64,000 nucleotides of DNA from Undaria pinnatifida. Its lineage: Eukaryota; Sar; Phaeophyceae; Laminariales; Alariaceae. Of the stretch, positions 44,617-57,200 are shown in pieces (the first letter of the stretch is position 1; every line of letters starts with the position of its first letter). The stretch covers positions 13,312,362 to 13,376,361 of the forward strand of contig JABAKD010000023.1 in assembly GCA_012845835.1 (NCBI GenBank), written 5' to 3'. The translations under genes were made by a program, and so were the position numbers. Under the pieces are notes generated by a model that ran no database searches, was not told where the DNA came from, and saw nothing but the letters and a program-made list of their open reading frames with translations.

Positions 44617-47600
44617 CTACTCCCAGCGTTGCCACCTCATTATGTCGCTGAAGGTCGGTCGATCCCGTGACATCGCTGCCCAGCAAGCGTTCATCACCTT
44701 GACCATATCGGCAGGCGAGTCCTCCGTGATTTCCGGCCTATCTTCTTTGAACACCACCCGAACGAAGATGTCTCTAGCACACGCTTCGTCTGCCCACGGA
44801 AGCTTCCGGGAAAATACTTCCCAGACAATAACTCCGAAGCTGTAGACATCGCTTTTGTAGGAAATGTCTTTACCATCAAGTACCTTCGAGAGCAAGGCAT
44901 CGAACCCAAGGCACGTGCAGTGACCGAAGATGAGAGACACATCTGATTGAGTTGATATATAGTCTATCATATTAGATATAGTCTACTAGTAATATGGCTG
45001 GAATTGATCGCTCGCCTGAAAGATCGGGTACGAGCCCAGTCTGCAAAAGCATTACATAATATCGTGGTGACCTACCCTTGGTCGTGTAAACGCACTCTGG
45101 TAGCGGCAAAGGTGTGACACAACCATATTTCACTTAGTCTAGCAGTATTTTCAATTTGTTGTAGTCCTAACAGCATATAATGTCAATCAATTACGAAAGA
45201 AATATAATTATTCCTCGGTCTCAGCAAATAATCGTGCAGACGAGAAGGTTATGCCCACGAACACCAATCAAATTGGTACAGCCGACCATATGGCCCAACG
45301 CTCACGGACATTGACCGTCGACACGTGCAACACCCACGATGTCTGAGGTAGGGGATGTGTCGCTCATTCACGCGCAACGGTTGGACCCGAGTTTTCTTTG
45401 ACCATGACCATACTGTCCGAGCATGCTCACTTCGGGAGAGTTTCCTTTGACCATGACCATACTGTCCGAGCATACTCACTTCGGGAGCAGCCCAAGCGAA
45501 GCTCATCTGCGCGTTCCGGCTTGGTTGTGTCACGTACGTTGTCAGCCCCGTGGAGTTGGTGAGCTGTGGCCACCTGGAAGTGCCAAAGTCTCCGATCTAA
45601 AGCTCGGAAGAATTTGAAACAGGTCGGACAACCGGCAGCAAGAAGTCACATGTGTCCATCCATCAACCAAGAAAATGTACGTCACAGGGAGGCAGGGGCT
45701 GTCGTCGCGTAAACAGAGCATTCTCTGTCTCGTACGTATCTCGTTTCGTTTGATTGTGGAGGATTCTTCTGTCTCCTGCCATAAACGTGACGCGAGGAAA
45801 CTGCTTTCCTCTTTCTTTTTTCACAGCAACCTGACACTGCGGGTAGGTTTTTCAGTTGTCCTCTCGGGAATGTCCACGATTCCAAGAATTCAAACGGCGA
45901 TAGGACTGGGGATGTACAGCAATTGCTAAGGTCTGGTGTATGGACGAACGGTTGACAATCGAGTCACATGAGCTCGGGCGAATTCCCCTCAAACCCGCTG
46001 CTTTGTGTTTTCTTATAGCCGGGAAACAGCTGAATTATGAACCGCGAAAGAACCAGCGGAGGACGATGCGTATTCAAAGTATGTGCGAAAAGGTATTTGA
46101 CTGCACTTTCCGTGGTCAAAAAAAAAATCTTAACGTTAAGCATGTATTTCAGCGGGACGGATTTTTCGGCAAGCACTAGTCTACGTTCCAGCCTACCACT
46201 CATTTAGCTGAACACGCGGACTAACGTGCAGCGTCGGGTGTTTACTGAGCACCACCTCACGCGCCGCCTCTCTAAAATGATGACACCATGTATCTTTGCT
46301 TGGACCATGTCGTGTTATGGTAGTCACCTTAGCTCTGCCAGCTCCATCGAACAGCACGTTTGGTGACTTCAGGTCGCCATGGATAGTCTCTTTCCGATGC
46401 AAAAATGACATTCCCGCGCATATATCTCTGACAATCTGACCGGAGTGCACTTCCGTGAGCGGCCCGGCTGCATTTTTCAACAGCCCGCGCAAGTCTCCGC
46501 CGGGGAGAAGCTCCATGACAAGGATGTAGCAGCCTTGACGTGACGTGACCGCTCCGTAAACGTTTACCGTTTGAGGACTCCTCAGACGGATCATGGCCTG
46601 CAACTCTCGCCAAAACGCCTTACGTCGGTTGTTTTCCCCGTCCAAGTTCAGATCTACGCCCTTGATACCAAATTCATGGTTCTGATGTAGGCTGTTGAAT
46701 CTCCCCAATTCGTGCTCGATCTGAACAACCTACCAGGCGAGGGATTAGGCAGTGGCGGAAGTCAGAGGAGAGCGGTCGAGCTTCAGAGAGGAACATATAT
46801 ATATATCTGACTTCTTTCCGCGGTAGTCCTGCATTATTAACGGAAAGCAGCGACATGGGTAAACTGGTCAACTTCCGGAAGAACAATAGTCCTGAACCAA
46901 ACGAGACGTGCGAACACTGCACGCGTGTGCATAGTAGACTCTTAATCTTGATGGGGATGTCGTTGAACGCAATATTGAGCATTGTGATCTCGAGAGAACG
47001 GAGTCTTGGCATTCAAAAACCCCGTTTCTAATGTGGTCGGACACACGCAGGGGTAGGCAAACGCAGAAGGTTCCAGCGAGCAAATAAAGCGTTGGGGATC
47101 AAGTTATATATCCATGCGTCTGCCTGGATGTCTGTCGCTCGCCGAGATCAAAGACACATTGTGCGACGCACACTAAACCGATCGCGCTAAGTCTGTAGTC
47201 GAATTGTCCAGAAATACAGAAATTGTAGTCCAAGTATTCGGCGACTTCACTCCTCAACGTAGAGAGTCGTACATGAAGCTTTATTTGAGTCGTGGACGTC
47301 TTGCCGCCACCGCTGATGCACAAGGATTGGAAAGCGTGTGCGAAACCGTCGATATTCTGGTATTCTTGTAGTTTGCTGCTTGCATTTGGTTTGCGGACTG
47401 GCTGTCTCATCTTTTTCACCTGCCCGTATATGGCACGGATCAAGAGCCAGCCAAGAAAAATCGCCCCCGCGGCCTCGCGAAGCAGGGAACTGGAAGACGG
47501 GCGACTTCTAACAGAAGACTCGTCCGACATGTCCTCTACCAAGTTCGTAATGGCGGAAAAGTCTCGTGGAACTCGTGCTTGAAAGTCGCAACAAATGTGT

Positions 47601-48135
47601 TGGGTTTGTGTTGTGCAGTACGATTCTCAGCGGTGAACACAAACATTTTGCCGCAAAAAGGACTCAAGCGGTCACGGCACTCTTCTTGTTCTGTGCGTCG
47701 TGTGCATCGAGGAAGGGGTTTGATGATGCAGAACCTATAAATCTTTTATGATGCATTTCCTTCCACAGCAGTCAGATTATATCCACATTAAAAACAGGTT
47801 AAATAGTTTCCGGGCACAAGTTGATTAACATCGCCGTTTCGACCCAGGTACACGCCATAGTTCTGAGGATAGTGGCCGAGCTACAGGCTACCCTTGATGA
47901 GGACGCACACACTCAGTAACACACGCAATCGGAGTATCACACACATTTCGCGAGGCTGAGATTTGACGAAATCTTCTATCTAACTGCTAGAATGCATTAC
48001 ATTTTAGTACATGCTGAAAATATAAATTCAACACCTCGTACTCTTAGACTAACGCGACTCCGGACGGTTCTTCTGCGCTTTGCGTTGAGTGCTTCGACTC
48101 GGATCGGCTCTGTAAAACGTAAAGTTTTGTAACCA

Positions 48136-48170
<35 letters not shown>

Positions 48171-48204
48171 TCAACAACACAAACAACGTAAAGTTTTGTA
48201 ACCA

Positions 48205-48248
<44 letters not shown>

Positions 48249-51200
48249 TCAACAACACAAAACAACAACGCTCTGGCTGCTGCGAATGGCGATGTGGCAC
48301 TGCTGTAGTGTTCGTCGAGTTCTTCGGGTGGCTTTGATGCTGTAGTTATATATAAAAAATCACAGACCTTACGCTCGCTGCTACGAAGGGTACTGCGTGG
48401 CTGTGCGTCGAGTGCTTCGGCTGCCTTCGGTGCTATGGAACCCACAACTGTATTTCAAAAACTGGAACCGTGTACCCTTGAGGGTACGAACGGCGCCTAT
48501 GTGAGATGCGTGCAGTGCCTCGGCTGGCTTCGGTGCCGGCGAACCTACAGTCAAATTTTGGGGATTGAAGGACACTGTTTGCAACGCTTTCCTGTTGCAC
48601 TGGTACAAATATCGGTACCGGTAACACAGCTAGGTACTACAGGCACCAAGGTATGGCACAACGGCAGCACAACAAGTGTCCGTAATCGCAATCACATCGC
48701 CTTACTGCGGGAGCAGAGAAACAAACGATTGCAATTTTCGTCCTTTGGCTACTGCGCCAACTAAGCGCCTGCCGTTACGGTTCCTGCTGGTCGCTTTCGA
48801 GGCCGGCCACTCACTCTTTTTCTACCCCCCAATAGAAACGCAGCCCCTTCCACCCTATCGAGCTCGTTATAAGATTATATAAAAATAAAAATACACGCCA
48901 GATGTGAGATCGAATACTTTGTCGAAACTCATCTTTGCAAGTTGTGTGTGTGATACTCCGATCGCGCATATCACGGGTTGTGTGTCCTCGTTAAGGATAT
49001 AGGTCGGCGACTCCCCCTGAAACTACAGTGTCGCTATTAGGGTCAACAGACCTGGTGATGTTAGGCAGTTTGTGCGCGGGAACTATAAAACCCGTTTCTG
49101 AGGGGGACAAAATCTGACAGCTATATTGCAATAAATGCGTATAGAAAGAAAGAGTGCATGTATGTTCCACGCCGAGTGCCTGGGAGTGTGGGCAGCCTGC
49201 CTAGCGTACTGCAGTTTGGTATACGATGAGGACTTCACAAGGACAAAACAACCGCCCAGATTTCGACTGCACCGTGGAATATCATTGGTTGTAGGTCAAA
49301 AGCCAATATTGACACGGCTATGTATGGGTGGCTGGAAATAAACTGTGGTACCAGTACTGTATGTGAAAATTTCCCGTTCGAAAGGCCAAAAGCGTACGGT
49401 TAGCCTGTACGACCCGTGTATCCTTCGCGAGTATACAGGGGTGGTGCTTGTTTATCGTTTCACTTCAGGCTACGCGGCTCAGTCAAGCAATTCGCGGGAA
49501 AACCTTCGCTCTACGAGACGTACAAGCGGGTATGGAATTTCCGGGGGTAGCGTTGTATGAGTTTTACAGCACGGTCAACAAGCTCCGACTCCAGTAAAAA
49601 AACGGAAGACGGGTTGGAAGTCAATACAAGTACAAAATGATAATTGCTCCAGAGGGGCCTCCGCCGCAACATAATCACCCAAAGTGCGTTGTGCTTATGT
49701 AACAAAAAAAAACGTTATGCTTACGCAAGCAAATATCGGTTGTTGTGCCTATTTTGCGGCGAACCTCGGTCTCCTACGGATCGTCATGCTGAGACACTGT
49801 TTTCCAACCAAAATAGGAATCGGATCTATTTCGGCTCGAGACTGATTATTATGTGATGGCCCCAGTCAAAACCAGCATGTTTCTTAAACAAACGTTTCAA
49901 AGCTGCTCGGCACAATGGAACAGGTTTAAGTATAACTATCTAGATAAAATTTCAAGCAAAGGACTATGATGGAACGACGGTGATGTCGGGGTGGCAACGG
50001 CCGTTTGCTGGGGCTTCAAAGCGGGATGTTTGGTAAAACAAAAGTTGGGAGAGCTACAGTGGAATGACTACCGATGGAGAAAAGAGAACGGGCTCGACTT
50101 GTAAGTGCATGTGTTCAAAATGTTAAGTTAGCATGTAAGACCAACCTGGATTTCTGATTTATTTGTAAGTGCATATGTCCAAAATGGTAAGTTAGCATGT
50201 AAGACCAACCTGGATTTCTGATTTATTTGTAAGTGCATGTGTTCAAAATGGTAAGTTTGCATGTAAGACCAACCTGGATTTCTGATTTTTTTGGAAGTGC
50301 TTGTGTCCAAAATGGTAAGTTAGCATGTGAGAGCAACTGTTTTGATTTCTGCGCGTCCTACTTGTCGTTGGGTACCGTAAAACAAAAAGATATTGAATTG
50401 GTCGGAGAGTCATGCCAGGTTCTAACACTTGAGTAACCCGGATAATAGATTCTACCAAAAGGGTCATGACTATCACGGCTGGGGCTCGAACCCCGTGTTT
50501 GTGGATGAGAAGGATCTCGTTGTCCCAGGAGGACCCCACGTATCTTTTACGAGAATATGCCATACACGCCAGCAGTGGCTCTGTACTTCGGCCAGAATTC
50601 TTTTCTACGCGGAGCCATTGGATAATGCGCAGGGCAGTGAATGAATCACATACATGGCGTGCGGCCAAGAGCACAACACGGTTTACAGACGGCAAAGCAA
50701 AACATAAGCCGCCACTTTTTATAAAATATCGTGAGGTTCACACGGTCTAGGTTGGAAGTGCGCCAATTAAAAGTGTCAAGAAAGCCGGCAGTAAGGGCGG
50801 GGTACCTCCTACTTCTGTACAGGGCTCTTAATATACCTTGCGGAAAACCAAAACCTTGCTTAGGCGATTTTCTTGGCTCGTCGCTTACCATTATGTTGAA
50901 GATTCAAATACAAAAAACGAACCGGGACGACGGCGTACGACCGAAAAGAGGTACGAGGATCACTCGCTCGATGGACGCCGAGCCACTTCCACAAAATACC
51001 CTGCCGTAGTCGTGGCCTGCATATTTTTATCGAAAATAATAGTACCTCAAACATGTAGGGGCGCGCCAGGAAGAAATAGTTTTGCCATAACTATTTTGCA
51101 CGTAAGTATGCGTGACGGGCTCTATGGGCGTTCCCCCCTTGTTGCGAGTCGGATCCATGGCACACAAAAGGGGAGCGGATTGCGGGTACCGCCGTTTACC

Positions 51201-54200
51201 CGTTGCCGAATGTACGTGAAGCTCGTACTTTAAAAGTGCATGTTTTTTTTTCGTCGCTTTGTAACAGCTCATCGTGGTGGCGATGGTGGCTGCACAGTAC
51301 CAATGGCGAATACCAATTCCGCACAAAACTACGTTGGTATCCAAGACAAACATGATTGTGGGGAGAGGAGGGGGGAGGGGCGGACTCAGTTTGTGCATGA
51401 GCGTAATCCTCTGACCATACACCCTCGCATCCCTACCACGCCGGGTCGGAGTTGGTAGATTTTTCGCCAACCAGGCAGATATTGTTTGCAGCAAGCGCGA
51501 AACGCCGTGAGGTGTTGTGCGAGTCGCGCATGGCGGGTGAACTGCATCGTTCGGAGACCCGCTTGTAAGACGGGCTTCGACACCCTGTGTCTACCTTTTT
51601 CTTGGTTGTCGATGACGACGCCAATGACTACTTCGTTTTCTGGTTTGGCCACTCCAGAGAGAGAAATGAGTATATATGTGAAACAGTCGCGTGGGTTCCT
51701 TGCCATATTCGAAACACTGCGTGATGCTATCATTCCCCTTGAACGGAGTTAGGGGATCTCCATACCGCATGACATGATCTACCTCAACAACCGTCATGGC
51801 AACACTGCCAAAGACAGCGAGAAAAGATAAAAAATACCCAGGTTGTCTAGATCACGCAACGATTGGCGTTTTTGACATCGTGGTTGCCAACGAACGCCAA
51901 CCCCACTATACATACGATATATGATTACTTTACAACGTAGGTGCCAATCGAGGCCAACTAAAACATATACTCCGGAGTATATATGTTTAGGAGGGGAGGG
52001 TGTTTGTTGTTGAGGCTCGGGCTAATTGATGGCTCCCTTGTCCCTATGGCAAATACATACTTTTTCTGTAGACGTGCACTCTTGTTTCTTTTTGTGTAAA
52101 GCTCCTCGCTTACTTAGTGTAGAGGTCTGTTAATCATCCTCAAACTAGTTTTGTTGACAATTTTGGTAGTTTTCCACCGATTATGGAAAGCGTCATAGGC
52201 GATGTGAGTCTATTGTGTCGGTTTTTGACGTTGTGATGATTTTGGGTTATTAACCCATTTAGAGCCCCACTCACCGTCCTTATGTGATTTTCCACCCGGT
52301 GAAGCAGATTCGATTTTTCTCCAAACCATTTTTTGCGAGAGATCGTAAACTGGCAAGTCGCGGAACCTCAAAATTAACAATGGTCCACCTCGGTCGTAAA
52401 AATCGCGTCTGCATAAATGACGACGCACCTTAACGCGTCACAAACATCTCGGTCAACAAACCAACGAAACGGTAAACGCATAACGCTTTACCTTCCCTGC
52501 ACAGTGTGTACATCACCTTAGCAGCTGCGTTCCGGCCGTTGTAGTCTGCGAGGTAGACTGCACCGAACCCTCCTTTCCCCAGAAGCTCGTCTGTTACCGT
52601 CACATACCGCTCAGGAATTTCAACCGCATCGAGTTTGCGCTGGCGTCGCAAGCGCCTGGCCTCCAAGAGCAAGGTTGCCGCCTGGTTCGACTTGGACCTG
52701 TGAGTCTTCACAAAGAAAATGTTCCAATATATGTAGTAGAATGAATATATAAGTTAAACACTCCGGTATCGATTAAGCAGTGATTTCATTATAATAATAT
52801 CCAGAGTAAAGGAAGGAATATTTCACGTTCCAGAATCGCATGCCTCTTAAAATATGTTTCTAATAAATACACGTGGGACAAAATTTTCATTCATACGATA
52901 TTTTCAAGTGGTGTGTTTTTAAAATACAAAATAAAACATGTTGAAGGTACAAGATGTTGAAGGTACGACCCCACGTAAATAGTTCAGAGAGCAGCCGCAA
53001 CCACGACGCGTTCCGTCGAAGGTGACCATCGTGCAAAAGCTGGTACTACCTCAATCCCGGCGTCTTCAGGGGGAGCAATTGATGTAAAAAGGGGAAAATA
53101 CGAGTGTGGTGGCAGAGACAGCTTGTTGTGGTAGTCGGGGTGTCCACCATGTACACTGCGTCTAGATTGATATACAACAAGTTATTATCATATTCCGACA
53201 CGAACAAAAGTTCAAATGAGCATACTGTGAGAGGTTTAGATGAAAATCCCCTCTCTTGAAGGGATACTGAAGGCCGGAGTGACTTGGTATCTTACCTCGG
53301 TTTTTTGTGCCTGGATGAGCAGGCCACTCCTCACATCCTTCCCGAGCTTGTTCAAGTCTTGTCCGACATGCACTTGCAGGCCGAGCTAAGGGCGCCCGAG
53401 ACATGTGAAAACGAATTTTGTGACGGTGAGATAAGTATACTTGTGTATCTGAATCAAGCGCCCTAATCCAAGAGCAAGTCAGTTAATCGGGTATACTGCT
53501 GCCTTGCCGAGTATCGTCGGGCTGTAAAAAATAGATGGTTCGCCGCCCTTCGATCGCACTTGGGTAACTGTCCGCGTCCGTGCCGGTTTCTCGCAAGCTG
53601 GACAATATGTCAGTGGTATGCACCGCACAACCCATGGCGTACGTGCACTAGCACAAGAATTGAATGTATCGGTGACTCGTGCGAGTCGTAGACTTAGATA
53701 GAAGCACGCGCCAGATGTGCTACCAATCTAGACCCGGTATATACACCAGTACCTAAATCATATCCTAAACCATCTTAAACGTGACTGTGATTTTAGGTAT
53801 ATGTCAGGTCCCTTTGTCAATTTAGCCTGATTAATACACACTCTACGTAAGCACAACATCACGACGAAGGCTTCCAACGATTGCGAAGGAATCAGATCCA
53901 GCCTTTTTCGGGACTAACAGCACTCAATGTTGTCGTTCAGCGAGAAGCACAGGATGCAGGAATCGTAATCGACTATCACGACGGTGTTAACCCAGGCTGT
54001 CGAATCGATGCGCCATTTTTTGTTGAGGTGGTGAATTTTAAATGATTCGCATATATCATCATAAACAGAACATTGAAGCGAGCCGAACGTGACACCCACA
54101 GTGCAATTGATTCGATATACGACGAAGCCGGCTGTGAAACGCCTTGGAATTTACCGAGTTAACACGGGAAAGAGCTCCGTCTACGAGAACCAGGCCATCC

Positions 54201-57200
54201 TAAATGTGCCCACCTTATCTTACCTCGCGTCTCTCTTAATTAAACTTAGGCCACCCATGCAAAAGTGACCTGTTCGCGTTGGCCGCAATGAGGAGAGTCA
54301 ATGGTCTCCATGTTTTTAGCGAAATTCACGTATTTAGACACGTTGACGACGTATCACATTTCCTGCGAAATCGGGTGTCGACCACTCAACTGGTCGAACA
54401 AATAGCTGACGCAACGTATTAGAAACTGTTCCAAACGAATTTTTCTCACTCACATGTAACCGAGAGATCGCCGCCTCGATGACGGCTTCCACTTCCTCCT
54501 GGCGACGTTTGAACAAGGTCGACATCAAGACCTGGGAGAGTCTTCCCTTACTTTTGTAAGTTTTGATGATCTCCACCAGATCACCGACAGCATCACGCAC
54601 GTCCTCGATCAACACGGTGTTTTCTGGATCATTCGGGCTGTCGCCCTGTACAATGGGTCGGGTACTAGACATTGGTGAAACGTGAATGTGGAGTAACTGC
54701 ATGCATTATCCATTTGCCTTACACCTGTACCTAGTTCCGGGTGTTGGCGTGCAATGCATTCACAGCGACACATTTCTGGCACAAGTAGTGCGAACGCCGT
54801 TCACGATGTTTGATATTGGTCACCGAAACGTACAATTCTTAACCCTCAAAGCCGAGCTTTCCACAAGTCGATCAACGCCTTAAAACCACTATAAACCTAG
54901 TGTAGTACGGCACAGCTTACATAATCAAGAACACGTGCTGCGCGTTGAAGCAAGATCACAACCGAGCGGCACCGCTTCACCATCGTCTCAGCGCCACCGA
55001 CGATGTCGGAGTTGTCGGTCACCAGGTTCATTAGGACGATAACCAATCCTGTAGCCTCAGTTACGCCAGGAATCTGCGACATCTGCGCCAGGTCGCGCGC
55101 TGCTCCCACCACAGCTTGTGCAACGCCGAAACCACGAATCGTCTTTCGACAATCAGAGGATGGCGAGTGAACGATGTGGCCTAGGCCTAGTTCGTCAATA
55201 GAATATAGAGCATCATGCTCAAGCACTGGTGGAAGGTCCGTGTAACGTTTAGGAACGGGTGCTGACGAGGACGGGTGTTCTTCTGGGAAACTATTGTCCG
55301 GGGTTGGGCCACATACGTCCCCACGCGGGACGTTGACATGAATCGACGCACCAGCCGTTATCCTTTCATCGGTTGCTGAGGTTTTCGGAATGGTTGGTAA
55401 CGACGTTCGTGAGGAATCCTCAGTGACGGACTCTTTTTGCTGCGCACGAGGCGAACAAGAGTCGTTCACGTGCCGTCTTTGACCGCTGTGCTGTGTTGGT
55501 TCATCCGGAGCTGGAAAAGGGCTGGCACGCCAATCGTGATTTTCAGAGCCGTCACCGCGGTCCCGAAGACGAGCAACGGAAGCATCTTTAGCCTTTCGGC
55601 AGCTTCTGCGGTAACCCCACAAGACCCCCACCATCACAAAGAAGGCAAGGGTAGAAGACAAAACAGCCACTAGAGTCGAATTATTGAAGGGTGCCCCCCC
55701 GTCGCTCGTTGTCATGGACGTTGGTGCTTGTGTTGGCGAGGTTGTAGCAGAATCGACGTTTGTCGCGGGTGATGTCGTGTCCGTTAATACCGGCCTTTGC
55801 TCATCTGCGGTTGGTGAAGATGTTGGGCCTGGTACCGGTCCGTTGATGTCGGCCCTGGTTGTAGAGGGTGGTGGCGACATCTGTTCCGACGGTTGCGTCG
55901 TGCTAACATGCGACGTGTAGTTTGTACCTTTTTCAGCCACGGATGGAGCCGTGGTGACTGAAACACCCGCCGGTGTGCCAATATCCAGTACAACAGCAAC
56001 AAAATCTGCCCCTCCTGCGTTCTCTAATGCCAGTGACCCTTCTGTTGTTCCACCCACAAGAATTCGAGAGTCCGTCGGACTTGAGGCGAACACACGCCCT
56101 TTATCGAACCCAGACGACCCATTCTGTCAGAGATATGTACGCAGAAATTGGAACCATCAACGCCGTGAGAAAAATTCAGATCGATTTCAAGTCCGGGCTG
56201 GTTCAAATTATGCCGAGTCCTGTGGGCTTCTTCCCGCGCCTTCCAACACGACATAGCTTCCACGAAAACTCTGAGCCCATCGACCCGCGTTGAAAAACGA
56301 AAAAAAAGGAACTGTATGACGGGACGTGTTTGGATTGTGCGCTCCGCCTGCTTTGGCGTCGAATAGTTCTCCCTCCTGGCTTTTTTGGGGGGGGACAAAA
56401 TATGAACCGAGATGAAAAATATATAATAAGGCATACGGAAGTCCTGAGGGTCTCCGCAATATGCTTTGCGGAAGTCTTGTACACAATGTTCAGGGTCTAT
56501 CTCGACGTAGGTGTGTGGCCAATAAGAAACGCTACTGCACGGGGGTCAATTCTGCGGACGATTTTTTAAAACGAGTAGAGATCATTCGCGCGAGTGACCC
56601 CCCGGTGCCTTAGCGTCTTACGCGTTCGCAATGACTTGATGCAGGATGAGCCCGGAATATTTATCCGGAAAGGGAGAGTAAGCTACGCGGCGCCGGGCAA
56701 ATAGCCCAGAGTACTTTTGTCAGCGCAATACGGAGTCACTCATGCGAGTAGCTCAGGGTCCGGTGGAAAACCCGCACCGTAGCCTATGCCCGATCGGGTA
56801 GTCGAGGTTCCTCAACTTGTGAGCTTAAGACCGCTCCCAAAATGAAAATTGCCATGGCTCGGTCCACAGCGAGAATCATGCTAAAAACAATGGCCTTGAA
56901 CTTCGGATACTTTTCGGTCAAGGAGTTGTGTCATTCAGAACCTCTTGTAGGAGAAAAGACCCACTTCTGTCGTAACATGTGCCCAAGTAAACGTTTTACG
57001 GAATCTCTTGAACATATAAAGCTGGACGTTCAATAAAACGCCGAGCTATCAACGCGATCTAGTGGGTAATGATGGTCCTTGACAAGCGTGTACTCGACGG
57101 GTTCGGCCATGCTTGCTCTAGAGTACGCGAAACACGCCCGGGCTCAAATACGGCTGATAAATGAACTGGTTCCGTCCTATGGAAAGGCCCCATTATTTAT

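Noticed and set aside
50101-50356. CRISPR-like array
   Set aside because: The units are contiguous 64-bp repeats with no unique spacers, in what appears to be an intron of a eukaryotic gene.
52696-52704. Acceptor CACAG upstream of the glycine-loop exon
   Set aside because: It gives the wrong frame after the phase-0 donor at 53296. The acceptor at 52691 (CCAAG) gives SNQAATLLLEARR in frame.
54657-54680. Alternative acceptor CTAG before the second juxtamembrane exon of the kinase
   Set aside because: It would leave one extra base and break the frame with the phase-0 donor at 54921. The acceptor at 54697 (GCAG) keeps the frame.
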